From assembly GCF_011759385.1 (NCBI RefSeq), contig NZ_JAARLY010000001.1:248001-312000 (forward strand): a stretch of DNA of 64,000 bases, read 5' to 3'. The stretch's first letter is position 1. Every line of letters starts with the position of its first letter. Made by a program: the position numbers and the translations under genes. Below, piece by piece: positions 1 through 8,934 of this stretch. Source of the DNA: Oleiagrimonas sp. C23AA (GTDB taxonomy: Bacteria; Pseudomonadota; Gammaproteobacteria; Xanthomonadales; Rhodanobacteraceae). The notes under the pieces are model-generated. The model did not search any database. It had not been told where the DNA came from and saw only the letters and a program-made list of their open reading frames with translations.

Positions 1-1
1 G

Positions 2-322
2 CACACGGAGGCTTATGCGGCCAGCAAGGGCGCGCTGGTGGCGTTCACCCATGCGCTGGCCGTCAGCGAGGGGCCCGTGGTGCGCGTCAACTGCATCAGC
101 CCCGGTTGGATTGAGGTCTCAGCGTGGAAAAAGCCGGGTCAGCGCAAGCATCCACGCCTGAGCGAGCGCGATCACGCCCAGCACCCGGTAGGCCGGGTGG
201 GTGTGCCCGAGGATATTGGCACCCTTGCCAGTTTCCTGCTCTCCTCGCGCGCCGGCTTTATGACAGGTGAGAATATTCGTGCCGATGGCGGCATCGCCAA
301 GCGCATGTATTACGAAGAATAA
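2..322 (+). CDS. SDR-family oxidoreductase, C-terminal part
   Basis: The window opens inside this gene. The frame reads through the left edge and ends at TAA 320-322. The first residues contain a Y-A-A-S-K match to the catalytic YxxxK motif of classical short-chain dehydrogenases. Then come V-N-C-I-S-P-G-W (the usual N-x-I-x-P-G turn), D-I-G-T-L-A-S-F-L-L-S and an ending T-G-E-N-I-R-A-D-G-G, typical of classical SDRs (T-G-x-x-x-x-x-D-G-G). The substrate cannot be told because the Rossmann half lies outside the window. It probably uses NAD(P)(H), as family members do. An internal ATG at 38 is not the true start because the YxxxK motif lies before it. Confidence 0.9.
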   Translation, partial: HTEAYAASKGALVAFTHALAVSEGPVVRVNCISPGWIEVSAWKKPGQRKHPRLSERDHAQHPVGRVGVPEDIGTLASFLLSSRAGFMTGENIRADGGIAKRMYYEE

Positions 323-414
323 TTTCCGCTTTGTCCGCCCCTGTATGACTTTAGGCCCGACCGCCGCGCAGCGTTCTGTGATACCAAGACGGTCTTGTCT
401 TCAGGGGCTTTTCA

Positions 415-2043
415 ATGATGCGCAAAGCATGGGCCACACTGGCTCTCGGCACCGCCATGGCGGTCACCTCGGCAGCAGGCGCGCACGATGCGCCGCATGC
501 CTTCTTCCATGTATCGCTGGACAACACGGCCAGCGCACAGCCACTGGCCGGTCGTTTGCTGGTGTTTGCCATCCCGAAGGCCGAGGCCGAGAAGGCGGCC
601 AAGGGCAAGCCGGTCACCAAGGTCGACGCCAACGAATTTGATCCCAGCCAGGTGGCAGTGGCCGCGCGCGAGGTATCGCGCCTGGTGCCGGGGCAGGGCG
701 TGGACATCGATACCGACCGTCTGGCTTTCCCGGAGATTTTCTCCAAACTCAAGCCCGGTCAGTACGACGTGCAGGCGGTGCTGGACGTCAATCACAACTA
801 CAACTATGCCGGCCGCAGTGGCGGCGATTACGTCAGCCAGGTGGCCACGGTCACCCTGGGGGACGGCTCGGTGCCCGACCTGACCCTGGTCAAGAAGCTC
901 AAGAGCCGTCCGCAGTGGCTGACCCCGCGCAGCAAAGCGATGGTCGCCGCCTCCAAGCAGGCGCACGAGCACGCCACGCGCATTGATTTCAAGAGCCCGG
1001 CGCTGACCAAGTTCTGGGGCCGCCCGATCCATATGCGTGCCTGGGTGCTGACCCCGCCCGGCTACGATGCCAAGGCGTCCAAGACCTATCCCACGGTGTA
1101 TTTCACCCACGGCTTCACCGGCAACATGGCCTATCTGTCGCTGAAAGCGGCCGAGGTGTGGAAGGGCATGAAAGATGGCCAGATGCCGCCGATGATCTGG
1201 GTGTTCCTGGATGAGTCGTGCCCCACCGGCACGCATGAGTTTGCCAATTCGGTAAACAACGGTCCGTGGGGCCATGCACTGATCGACGAGCTGATTCCGA
1301 ACCTGGAATCGCGCTTTCACATGGATGCGCGGGCCCGCGGTCGTTTCCTCAATGGCCACTCCTCCGGTGGCTGGGCCACGCTGTGGCTGCAGACGCGCTA
1401 TCCGGCCGAGTTCGGAGGCACGTGGTCGACCTCGCCGGATCCGTCGGACTTCCATGACTTCACCGGCGTGAACCTGTACGCGCCGCATGCCAACGTCTAT
1501 CACCGCCCCGATGGCAGCGCCTATCCGTTGATGCGCGCTGGTGGCAAGGTGCGCGCCACCTTCGAGCAGTTTGCCAAGCTCGAGCGCGTGCTGGGGCCCT
1601 ACGGTGGCCAGATTGCCTCGTTCGAATGGGTGTTCTCGCCGCGCGGCAAGGACGGGCGTCCCGAGCCGATGTTCAATCGCGACACCGGTGATGTGAATCC
1701 GAAGGTGGTGGCGTACTGGCGCGATCATTACGACATCGCGCACCGCTTGGCCACGCACTGGGATCAGCTCAAGCCTGAGTTGAACGGCAAGATCCATCTG
1801 TATGTGGGCACCGCCGATACGTTCTATCTCAACGGCGCCGCGCGCAAGCTCGATGCGGTGCTGAAGAAACTGCACGCCAAGGCGGACATCCACTTCCTGC
1901 CCGGGCGCACGCATTTTGATCTTTACAATATCGGCGACGATCGCGATGGCCTGCTCAAGCGCTTCACCTGGCAGATGTACGCCATTGCCCGCCCGCACAG
2001 CATGCTGACGCCGCCGCCCGGCGCCCACGTCAAGCACCCGTAA
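415..2043 (+). CDS. Secreted esterase D-like alpha/beta-hydrolase
   Basis: 542 residues. The N-terminus (basic residues, hydrophobic stretch, then A-A-G-A before H-D) is a Sec signal peptide with likely cleavage near residue 23, so the enzyme is probably periplasmic or secreted. The first 160 residues form a beta-rich region, followed by a hydrolase domain of the putative-esterase (PF00756) type. G-H-S-S-G at residues 314-318 gives the nucleophile Ser316; F-T-H-G-F-T-G near 230 looks like the oxyanion loop, and G-R-T-H-F near 502 supplies a candidate catalytic His. The start (ATG 415, next ATG 418) follows an AGGGG ribosome site. It stands in a run of envelope hydrolases. The substrate is unknown; members act on carboxyl or feruloyl esters. 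Confidence 0.82.
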   Translation: MMRKAWATLALGTAMAVTSAAGAHDAPHAFFHVSLDNTASAQPLAGRLLVFAIPKAEAEKAAKGKPVTKVDANEFDPSQVAVAAREVSRLVPGQGVDIDTDRLAFPEIFSKLKPGQYDVQAVLDVNHNYNYAGRSGGDYVSQVATVTLGDGSVPDLTLVKKLKSRPQWLTPRSKAMVAASKQAHEHATRIDFKSPALTKFWGRPIHMRAWVLTPPGYDAKASKTYPTVYFTHGFTGNMAYLSLKAAEVWKGMKDGQMPPMIWVFLDESCPTGTHEFANSVNNGPWGHALIDELIPNLESRFHMDARARGRFLNGHSSGGWATLWLQTRYPAEFGGTWSTSPDPSDFHDFTGVNLYAPHANVYHRPDGSAYPLMRAGGKVRATFEQFAKLERVLGPYGGQIASFEWVFSPRGKDGRPEPMFNRDTGDVNPKVVAYWRDHYDIAHRLATHWDQLKPELNGKIHLYVGTADTFYLNGAARKLDAVLKKLHAKADIHFLPGRTHFDLYNIGDDRDGLLKRFTWQMYAIARPHSMLTPPPGAHVKHP

Positions 2044-2112
2044 CCGGCGAAGGGCGCGCCGGCCCCGCGGTGCGCCCCTCGCTTCATATCGACATTTCCG
2101 CAAGGATTTTTC

Positions 2113-4089
2113 ATGAACCGTCCCTCCCGCCACGCGCTGGCTGCGGCCGCCCTTATGCTGGGCGCCGGCACCGCCGCGCATGCTGCCGACCATTCGGTCT
2201 ACAACCCGCTGCAGACCTTCGCGCCGTACCGCTTCCAGCACGCCGTGAACCGCTACCGTTCGGCCGATGGCCTGCCAGGCCCGGACTATTGGCAGAATAA
2301 GGTCGACTACCAGATCAAGGCGCGTCTGGACCCGGCCAGCAAGACGCTGACGGCCTCCGAAACCATCCACTACGCCAACCACAGCCCCGACACGCTGCAC
2401 ATGCTGTGGCTGCAGCTGGATCAGAACCGCTACACCAAGACCGCGCGCGGCAATTTCTCCGCCGATCGCATGCCCGGCCCGGACCAGCACACCAGCGGCT
2501 ACCAGTTCGCCAAGGTCACCGTCGAGGTGGATGGCAAGCAGGTGCCGGTCCACTACGTGATTTCCGACACGCGCATGCGCATCGATCTGCCCAAGGCGCT
2601 GGCGCCCAAGAGCGGCAAGGCCGTGGTGCACATCCAGTATCACTACACGGTGCCGGGCAAGTTCGGTGGTCGCACACAGTGGATGGCGAGCAAGAATGGC
2701 AACGTGTTCGACATCGCCCAGTGGTATCCGCGCCTTTGCGTGTATGACGACCTGCGCGGCTGGGACACGCTGCCGTATCTGAACAACGAGTTCTACCTGG
2801 AATACGGCAACTTCGACTACAGCGTGACCGTGCCCGCCGACATGGTGGTGGCCGGTTCCGGCCAGTTGCTCAATCCCAAGGACGTGCTCACCGCCACCGA
2901 GCGTCAGCGTCTGGCCAAGGCGGCCGACAGCGACAAGACGGTGATGATCATCAAGCCCGGCGAAGTGGGGTCGGCCGACTCACGTCCGAGCGGCCGCAAG
3001 GAGCTGACCTGGCACTTCCGTATGCAGCATACGCGTGATGTGTCGTTTGCCGCCTCGCGCGCATTCGTCTGGGACGCCGCGCGCATTAACCTGCCCAAGG
3101 GCAAGCACGCGCTGGCACAGTCGGTGTATCCGGTGGAAAGCATCGATCGCGACGGCTGGAGCCGTTCCACCGAATATCTGAAGGACTCGGTCGAGCATTT
3201 CTCCAAGCGTTGGTATCCGTATCCCTACACCAACGCCATCGCCGTCGGCGGACCGGTGGGCGGCATGGAATACCCGGGCATCGTGTTCGATTACTACAAG
3301 GGCCACGGCAAGGACTTTTTTGGCCTCACCGCGCACGAGATCGGTCACACCTGGTTTCCGATGATCGTGGGCTTCGACGAGCGCCGTAACGCCTGGATGG
3401 ATGAAGGCTTCAACACGTTTATCGATGTCTATGAGTCTGACGACTTCAACCACGGCGAGTTCGCGCCCAAGCGCGATGGCGAATACGCCCCGGGCGGCGG
3501 CAATCCGGTGCAGGAAATCCTCAAGACCATCGACGACCCGCAAGCGCCGCCGATCCTGACCCGCGCCGATGCCATCAAGGAGAAATACCGTCACCCGGTG
3601 ACCTACTTCAAATCCGCGTTGGGTCTGGTGCTTCTGCGTGAGCAGATTCTTGGCCCCAAGCGTTTTGACCCGGCCTTCCGCCAGTTCATCGCCGCCTGGG
3701 CCTTCAAGCATCCGTCGCCGTCGGACTTCTTCCGCGCCATGGACAGTGCCGCCGGTGAGGATCTGTCCTGGTTCTGGCACAGCTGGTACCAGCACAACTG
3801 GAAGCTGGACCTGGCGGTGACCGGTGTCACGCCCAGCAAGGGAGGCTGGAGCCACGGCGCCGAAGTCACGGTGGCCAACCTGGACCGCATGGTGATGCCG
3901 GCCACACTCGAAGTGACCTACGCCGATGGCAGCCACCAGCGCCTTCGCCTGCCGGTGGAAACCTGGTTGCAGCACACCTCCTTCGACGTGCATGTAGATG
4001 GCAGCAAGGCGGTGGTGTCGGCCACGGTGGACCCGGACCAGGTGATCCCGGACAACGACCGCGCCAACAACACCTACAAGGTGAAGTAA
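2113..4089 (+). CDS. M1-family zinc metallopeptidase, exported
   Basis: 658 residues with a signal peptide ending A-H-A near residue 24. The gluzincin signature is complete: H408-E-I-G-H412 with the third ligand Glu431 eighteen residues later (W-M-D-E-G-F-N), and G-G-M-E-Y upstream matches the GxMEN-like exopeptidase motif of M1 enzymes with a Tyr in place of Asn. The N-terminal beta domain and a C-terminal all-beta region frame the catalytic core. It is likely a periplasmic aminopeptidase-like enzyme. ATG 2113 follows AAGGA. The esterase gene ends 69 bp upstream on the same strand, so the two could be cotranscribed. The GMEY variation means aminopeptidase specificity should not be assumed. 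Confidence 0.88.
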   Translation: MNRPSRHALAAAALMLGAGTAAHAADHSVYNPLQTFAPYRFQHAVNRYRSADGLPGPDYWQNKVDYQIKARLDPASKTLTASETIHYANHSPDTLHMLWLQLDQNRYTKTARGNFSADRMPGPDQHTSGYQFAKVTVEVDGKQVPVHYVISDTRMRIDLPKALAPKSGKAVVHIQYHYTVPGKFGGRTQWMASKNGNVFDIAQWYPRLCVYDDLRGWDTLPYLNNEFYLEYGNFDYSVTVPADMVVAGSGQLLNPKDVLTATERQRLAKAADSDKTVMIIKPGEVGSADSRPSGRKELTWHFRMQHTRDVSFAASRAFVWDAARINLPKGKHALAQSVYPVESIDRDGWSRSTEYLKDSVEHFSKRWYPYPYTNAIAVGGPVGGMEYPGIVFDYYKGHGKDFFGLTAHEIGHTWFPMIVGFDERRNAWMDEGFNTFIDVYESDDFNHGEFAPKRDGEYAPGGGNPVQEILKTIDDPQAPPILTRADAIKEKYRHPVTYFKSALGLVLLREQILGPKRFDPAFRQFIAAWAFKHPSPSDFFRAMDSAAGEDLSWFWHSWYQHNWKLDLAVTGVTPSKGGWSHGAEVTVANLDRMVMPATLEVTYADGSHQRLRLPVETWLQHTSFDVHVDGSKAVVSATVDPDQVIPDNDRANNTYKVK

Positions 4090-4100
4090 GCGCTTCCGGG

Positions 4101-4138
4101 CCGCCGAAGAAGGGCCGTTTTCAGCCCTTCTTCGGCGG
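4101..4138. terminator. Hairpin between convergent M1 peptidase and alpha-glucosidase genes
   Basis: Perfect 15-bp inverted repeat, 4101-4115 against 4124-4138, with an 8-base loop CGTTTTCA. It lies just after the M1 peptidase stop. Its right arm is inside the minus-strand glucosidase gene and encodes that protein's last residues, P-P-K-K-G. A bidirectional terminator is likely, although no long U-run follows on either strand. Confidence 0.6.
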
Positions 4139-5935
4139 TGCCTCCCACGGCGCATTGGCCGCCGGCGTGGCGCGTTGGCTGGTGGCGCGGGTGGCGCTGC
4201 CTTCGCGGCTGATTTCGGCGATCAGCGAACCCCAGGCCGGCACGCGCACGGCGTGCTCGCCAATCTGCTCGTATTCAAAGCCCAGGCCCTCGATCAGACG
4301 CAGGTGCTCGAGCTGTTCGCACAGGTCGATCTCGGCTGCTTCCTCACTCAGATTGAAAAGGCATAGCAGCGACTGCTCGGCGTAGGAGCGCACGATAGCC
4401 AGCCAGGGCTCGGGCACGTCCATCAGGTCCGAACGACCTGCGCGCATGGCCGGTTGTGCCACACGCCAGTGCAGCAGCGTGCGCCAGCCGTTGAGCATAG
4501 AGTCGGGCTTGACCTGCTGACGCGAGACCGACAGTTCGCGATGCGACTCGGGCACCGGTAGCCATGACTCGGGTGCGCTGGTGAATCCGCAATGTGGCTT
4601 TTCGTGATTCCACGGCATCGGCGTGCGCGAGCCATCACGCACGTTGCCGAACTTGGCGTGGATGGCCGGATCGATGACCCGGTCGTAGGGAATGTCTTCG
4701 GGGATGCGCGCCTGCGGCAGACCCAGCTCGTCGCCCTGCCACAGACAGCTGGCGCCCGGCAGGGACAGCAGCAGCGCGGCCACAGTGCGATGAAAGCGCT
4801 TGGGGTAGGGCTTTTCGTCGCCACCCCAGCGCGAGGCCAGGCGGCCAAAGTCGTGATTGCCGACAATCCAGCAGCTGCCGCATTCGCCAAACAGCTCAAG
4901 CGTGCGCGAGACCACCTTGCAGATGCGCTGGGCGGTCATGCGCTCATCGAACAGCAGGCCATCGTGGTAGGCCAGATGCAGGCGGTGCTCGCCGTGGGTG
5001 AACTTGGCCGCCGTGGCGATGGAGTCCTCGCACAGGGTGATTTCACCGAGCAGGGCCACGGCCGGATATTCATTGGCCAACTCACGGATCGGGCGCAGGT
5101 ATTCCAATGTTTCGGGGCGGTTGAAGCTGTGCGTGAGCTTTTGCTGCGCGGCCGGATGACGCGGATTGATGCCATCGGGCGGCGGATCGTCCTGGCCACG
5201 TGGCGGGTTGTCGCGCAGCTCGGGGTCGTGCGCGTAGAAGTTGACCGCGTCCAGACGCAGGCCATCGACGCCACGATCCAGCCAGAAGCGCGCCTGTTTC
5301 AGGATCTCGGCGCGCACATCCTCGTTGTGCCAGTTCAGATCCGGCTGGCTGGCGAAAAAGTTGGCCCAGTAGTACTGGCCACGTTCCTCGCACCAGCGCC
5401 AGCCCGAGGCGCCATCGAACACCGACAGCCAATTGTTGGGCGGGCCGCCGTATTCGGCCGGATCGGCCCAGACGTACCAGTCGGCCTTGGGATTGTTGCG
5501 GCTGGCGCGGCTTTCCAGAAACCACGGATGCTGGTCGGAGGTGTGATTCCAGACCATGTCCAGCATCACCCGCAAGCCGCGCTGATGGGCCATGTGGATG
5601 AGGATTTCCAGGTCGTCCAGGGTGCCGACATCGGGCGAGACATCGCACATGTCGATGACGTCATACCCCAGGTCATGGCCGCCGGAGGGATAGATCGGTG
5701 TCAGCCAGATGGCGTCGATGCCGATCGAGCCCAGGTAGTCCAGCCGGTGGATCAGGCCGCGCAGGTCGCCGCGCCCGTCGCCGTCGCTGTCCAGATAACT
5801 TCGCACCATCAGCTGGTAGATGGCCGCACCGTGCCACCACTCGCCCAGCGCATCGCATTGTTGTTGCTGCTCCCAGGCAAAGGCGCGTCGGTTGACCGGG
5901 GCCTGCCGCCACCAGGGAAGGGATTCTGGCTTCAT
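4121..5935 (-). CDS. GH13 alpha-glucosidase (oligo-1,6-glucosidase / XgtA-like)
   Basis: 604 residues, no signal peptide, so cytoplasmic. GH13 regions are visible: D-M-V-W-N-H-T (126-132), G-L-R-L-D-A-V-N with nucleophile Asp229, L-L-G-E-I with acid/base Glu298, and V-G-N-H-D-F with transition-state stabiliser Asp362. The S-Y-x-D-S-D-G-D-G-x-G-D-L start of the barrel is typical of GH13 alpha-glucosidases and trehalose-synthase relatives. Length and layout resemble the Xanthomonas alpha-glucosidase/transglucosidase enzymes, which cleave maltose-type alpha-glucosides. ATG 5935 has AAGGA about 10 bases upstream. The last codons form one arm of the terminator shared with the M1 peptidase gene. 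Trehalose synthase or sucrose hydrolase activity cannot be excluded by eye. Confidence 0.9.
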   Translation of the reverse strand: MKPESLPWWRQAPVNRRAFAWEQQQQCDALGEWWHGAAIYQLMVRSYLDSDGDGRGDLRGLIHRLDYLGSIGIDAIWLTPIYPSGGHDLGYDVIDMCDVSPDVGTLDDLEILIHMAHQRGLRVMLDMVWNHTSDQHPWFLESRASRNNPKADWYVWADPAEYGGPPNNWLSVFDGASGWRWCEERGQYYWANFFASQPDLNWHNEDVRAEILKQARFWLDRGVDGLRLDAVNFYAHDPELRDNPPRGQDDPPPDGINPRHPAAQQKLTHSFNRPETLEYLRPIRELANEYPAVALLGEITLCEDSIATAAKFTHGEHRLHLAYHDGLLFDERMTAQRICKVVSRTLELFGECGSCWIVGNHDFGRLASRWGGDEKPYPKRFHRTVAALLLSLPGASCLWQGDELGLPQARIPEDIPYDRVIDPAIHAKFGNVRDGSRTPMPWNHEKPHCGFTSAPESWLPVPESHRELSVSRQQVKPDSMLNGWRTLLHWRVAQPAMRAGRSDLMDVPEPWLAIVRSYAEQSLLCLFNLSEEAAEIDLCEQLEHLRLIEGLGFEYEQIGEHAVRVPAWGSLIAEISREGSATRATSQRATPAANAPWEAPPKKG

Positions 5936-6137
5936 GCGTGATCAGGTTCCTTGTCGTTTGCGGATCATTGAAGGCCGCGCGGTGTGGCGCCGGCCTGGTC
6001 AGCGCACAGTGTACGCGCGCGCCGTGTGGCCGCCGTGTAGGTACGCCGATGCGTGACTGGTGGAAGATGACGCTGATGCGGCGCACGGGCCATACTCGGT
6101 GCGTTTTCACACACGTTTTCAACAAGGGGAACCCTTC

Positions 6138-7799
6138 ATGGCATCGACTTCCCGACCCGGCCGCCTGTTGCTGGCTACCGCGCTGGCGCTGGCCACCAGC
6201 GGCGCAGGCGCCACCGCGCTGGCCGCACCCACCGCGCAGACCGGCAACGTCACGCCGCCGGCCGCGGCGCCGGTCAACGCCCAGGACTTCAGCGCCTTCG
6301 TCAATCGCGTGCGCAAGACCTTCGATGTGCCCGGTATCGCGGTGGGCATCGTCAAGGACGGCAAGGTGGTGATGGCGCAAGGTTTCGGCCTGCGTGAAAT
6401 GAACAAGAGCGCCAGGGTCGACGGGCACACGTTGTTCGCCATTGCCTCCAACACCAAGGCCTTCACCGCCGCGGCGCTGAACATGCTGGCCGACGAGGGC
6501 AAGCTGGACATGAACGAGCGCGTCATCGACGTGCTGCCGTGGTTTCGCATGTCCGATCCCAACGTCACCTACGAGATGCGCATCCGCGACCTGCTGGCCC
6601 ATCACAGCGGCCTGAGCCTGGGCGCGGGCGATCTGCTGTACTGGCCAACCACCGACTACACCATGAAGCAGGTGGTGCAGCACCTGGCACGCGTGCCGCT
6701 CAAGCACGGTTTCCGCAGCCACTATGCCTACGACAACATCCTGTTCGGCGTCGCTGCCGAGGTCATCGAGAAGGTCTCGGGCCAAAGCTACGGCGATTTT
6801 CTGCGCCAGCACATCTTCAAGCCGGTGGGCATGACCGGCACGCGCGTGAACTACCTCAACTTCAAGCCCGGCGATACCAATATCGCCACCGGTCAGGCCA
6901 AGTACAACTACACCACGCTCAAGCCCGTGGCGCCGCTGTCGTGGTCGAACAACATGGGTGCCGGCGGCCTGTATTCCAGCGCCGCCGATCTGGACAAGTG
7001 GATGATCACCCAGCTCAACGGCGGCAAGCTGACACCGGCCATCAACGGCCAGGGTGGTCGCCTGTTCAGCAAAAAGGCCCACCAGCAGATGTGGTCGATG
7101 ATCACGCCGATTCCGGTGCATGCGCCCTCGGTGCCGGCGCTCAAGGCCGCCGAGCCGCAGTTCTACGGCTACGGCGAGGGCTGGTTCCTGTCCGATTACC
7201 GTGGTCACAAGATGGTCTGGCACACCGGCGGCTGGCCGGGCTTCGTCTCGCGCGTGACCATGGTGCCTGGCATGAACCTGGGCGTGGTGGTGCTGACCAA
7301 TCAGCAGTCCGGCGCCGCCTTCCAGGCCATCACCATGCATGTGCTCGATGCCTACATGCATGCGCCCAGGACCGACTGGATCGCCGGCTACAAGGCGGCG
7401 GTGGACAAGAGCCATCAGAAGGCCGATGCGCAGTGGGACAAGCACAAGGCCGAGCGCGACAAGAGCGCCGGTCCGTCGCTGCCGTTGAAGGGCTACGCAG
7501 GCACCTACGAGGACCCGTGGTACGGCAAGGTCTACATCAAGGATGAGGGCGGCAAGCTGATGATGCGTTTCGCGCACACCAAGCAGCTGGTCGGCATCCT
7601 GCAGCCGTGGCAGCACGACACCTTCATCGTGCACTGGAACGATCGCTCGCTCAACGCCGATGCCTTCGTCAACTTCGCGCTGGATCCGGACGGCCACGTG
7701 CGACAGGTGCGCATGCAGGCAGTGTCCTCGCGGACCGATTTCAGCTTCGACTTCCAGGATCTGCGCTTAAAGCCGGTCAAGCAGGACGATCACAACTGA
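6138..7799 (+). CDS. Secreted serine hydrolase, beta-lactamase/CubicO family with C-terminal beta domain
   Basis: 553 residues from ATG 6138, chosen because AAGGGG lies upstream and a clean signal peptide follows (R-P-G-R then a hydrophobic stretch to A-L-A-A). An in-frame upstream ATG at 6060 would bury the signal. Class C beta-lactamase/penicillin-binding motifs are present: S104-N-T-K107 (SxxK), Y198-D-N200 (YxN) and H-T-G-G near 361 in the KTG position. The last roughly 100 residues match the small beta domain (DUF3471-type) found in Pab87-like peptidases. It may cleave D-amino peptides or esters in the periplasm. The promoter is shared with the divergent glucosidase in the 200 bp to the left. 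Confidence 0.85.
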   Translation: MASTSRPGRLLLATALALATSGAGATALAAPTAQTGNVTPPAAAPVNAQDFSAFVNRVRKTFDVPGIAVGIVKDGKVVMAQGFGLREMNKSARVDGHTLFAIASNTKAFTAAALNMLADEGKLDMNERVIDVLPWFRMSDPNVTYEMRIRDLLAHHSGLSLGAGDLLYWPTTDYTMKQVVQHLARVPLKHGFRSHYAYDNILFGVAAEVIEKVSGQSYGDFLRQHIFKPVGMTGTRVNYLNFKPGDTNIATGQAKYNYTTLKPVAPLSWSNNMGAGGLYSSAADLDKWMITQLNGGKLTPAINGQGGRLFSKKAHQQMWSMITPIPVHAPSVPALKAAEPQFYGYGEGWFLSDYRGHKMVWHTGGWPGFVSRVTMVPGMNLGVVVLTNQQSGAAFQAITMHVLDAYMHAPRTDWIAGYKAAVDKSHQKADAQWDKHKAERDKSAGPSLPLKGYAGTYEDPWYGKVYIKDEGGKLMMRFAHTKQLVGILQPWQHDTFIVHWNDRSLNADAFVNFALDPDGHVRQVRMQAVSSRTDFSFDFQDLRLKPVKQDDHN

Positions 7800-7817
7800 A
7801 CCATCACGGCAATGCGA

Positions 7818-7845
7818 CCCAAGTGTGACTTGATGTGCACTTGGG
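7818..7845 (+). terminator. Possible hairpin after serine hydrolase gene
   Basis: Inverted repeat CCCAAGTG / CACTTGGG with a 12-base loop, 18 bp past the stop of the serine hydrolase. There is no U-run, so it is a weak terminator candidate or an mRNA 3' stabiliser. Confidence 0.35.
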
Positions 7846-7918
7846 CCATCGTCGATAGTGGGGAGCGGCCTGTCGTGGGCTGCTTCCTTTTTCATCCATC
7901 ACTGCAAGGCAGGCTGCT

Positions 7919-8755
7919 ATGTCCTCATCCGCGCGTATCCTGATGTGTCCGCCCGACTTTTTCGAAGTCAGCTACGTCATCAACCCGTGGATGGAGAACC
8001 AGGTCAGCCAGGCCAGTGCGCACGTGGCGCACACGCAGTGGAAGGCGCTGCGGAACATTCTGGCCGAGCATGCGCACATCGATCAGATCGCGCCTGCCGA
8101 GGGTCTGCCGGACATGGTCTTCACCGCCAATGCCGGTGTGGTGCTGGGCAATGTGTTCGTGCCCAGCCGTTTTCGCCATGCCGAGCGCCAGGGCGAAGAG
8201 GCGCTGTTTGCCAAGTGGTTTGCCGAGCACGGCTACGAAGTGCGCGAAATCGATCCGGAGATTGCCTTCGAAGGCGCGGGTGACGCCTTGCTCGATCGTG
8301 GCCAGCCACGGCTGTGGATGGGCTATGGCCACCGTTCGGACGAGGCCTCGGTGAAGGCGGTCGGTAATCTGCTGAATATCGAGACGGTGGGACTGAAGCT
8401 GGCCGATCCGCGCTTCTACCATCTGGATACCTGTTTCTGTCCGCTGGCCAATGGCCACATCATGTATGTGCCCAGCGCATTTGACGAAGCATCGCGTCAG
8501 CGCATTCGCGATCTGGCACGGCCGGGTTCGTTGATCGAGGTCGAGCCGCATGACGCCGAGCGCTTTGCCTGCAATGCGGTCAGCATTGGCGAGGTGGTGG
8601 TGCTCAATGCTGCCAGCGAGGAACTGCAAAGTGCACTGGAAAACGCCGGCCTCAGCGTGAAAACCACGCCGATGGACGAGTTCATGAAATCCGGCGGCGC
8701 CGCCAAGTGCCTGACATTGCGCCTGGACGAGCCGGTGGTCGCGCCGCGGCCGTGA
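7919..8755 (+). CDS. DDAH/amidinotransferase-family hydrolase
   Basis: 278 residues with the pentein-fold amidino-group layout: an early F-T-A-N-A-G (D/N-rich substrate loop) near 64, F-E-G-A-G-D near 118, F-Y-H-L-D-T-C with general-base His168, and S-G-G-A-A-K-C with the C-terminal nucleophile Cys264. Members hydrolyse or transfer guanidino groups (dimethylarginine dimethylaminohydrolase, arginine deiminase, citrulline hydrolase). The compact single-domain length and the FYHLDTCFCPL segment fit the DDAH-like subgroup, which would release citrulline. No signal peptide. ATG 7919 has only a weak AAGGCAGG-type ribosome site. No urea-cycle gene is adjacent, so the substrate is open. Confidence 0.8.
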   Translation: MSSSARILMCPPDFFEVSYVINPWMENQVSQASAHVAHTQWKALRNILAEHAHIDQIAPAEGLPDMVFTANAGVVLGNVFVPSRFRHAERQGEEALFAKWFAEHGYEVREIDPEIAFEGAGDALLDRGQPRLWMGYGHRSDEASVKAVGNLLNIETVGLKLADPRFYHLDTCFCPLANGHIMYVPSAFDEASRQRIRDLARPGSLIEVEPHDAERFACNAVSIGEVVVLNAASEELQSALENAGLSVKTTPMDEFMKSGGAAKCLTLRLDEPVVAPRP

Positions 8756-8902
8756 TCCGCCCAGGGCCACCTGCGTGCCACTGCCTGCAGGGGCGCAGGG
8801 ACGGGTGATTACATAAAGGAATCTCGCACACAGCCGATACGCACAGGATGCAGGCGCGTATAATGCGCAGGCTTCGCAGCGGCGAAGTCCACGGAGGATC
8901 CC

Positions 8903-8932
8903 ATGCAGTCAACCCATAGCGGGAATCGCTGA
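8903..8932 (+). other. Nine-codon leader ORF ahead of the unknown gene at 8935
   Basis: A strong GGAGG (8893-8897) sits at good spacing before ATG 8903, which opens only M-Q-S-T-H-S-G-N-R before TGA 8930-8932. The stop is two bases upstream of the GTG start of the next gene. This looks like a translated leader that couples ribosomes to the downstream start, whose own ribosome site is poor. It could also be a misread start with a sequence change nearby. Confidence 0.4.
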
Positions 8933-8934
8933 GC

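Noticed and set aside
412-2643. 743-codon antisense frame over the esterase and M1 peptidase genes
   Set aside because: Crosses two convincing genes and their intergenic gap; no ribosome site or motif.
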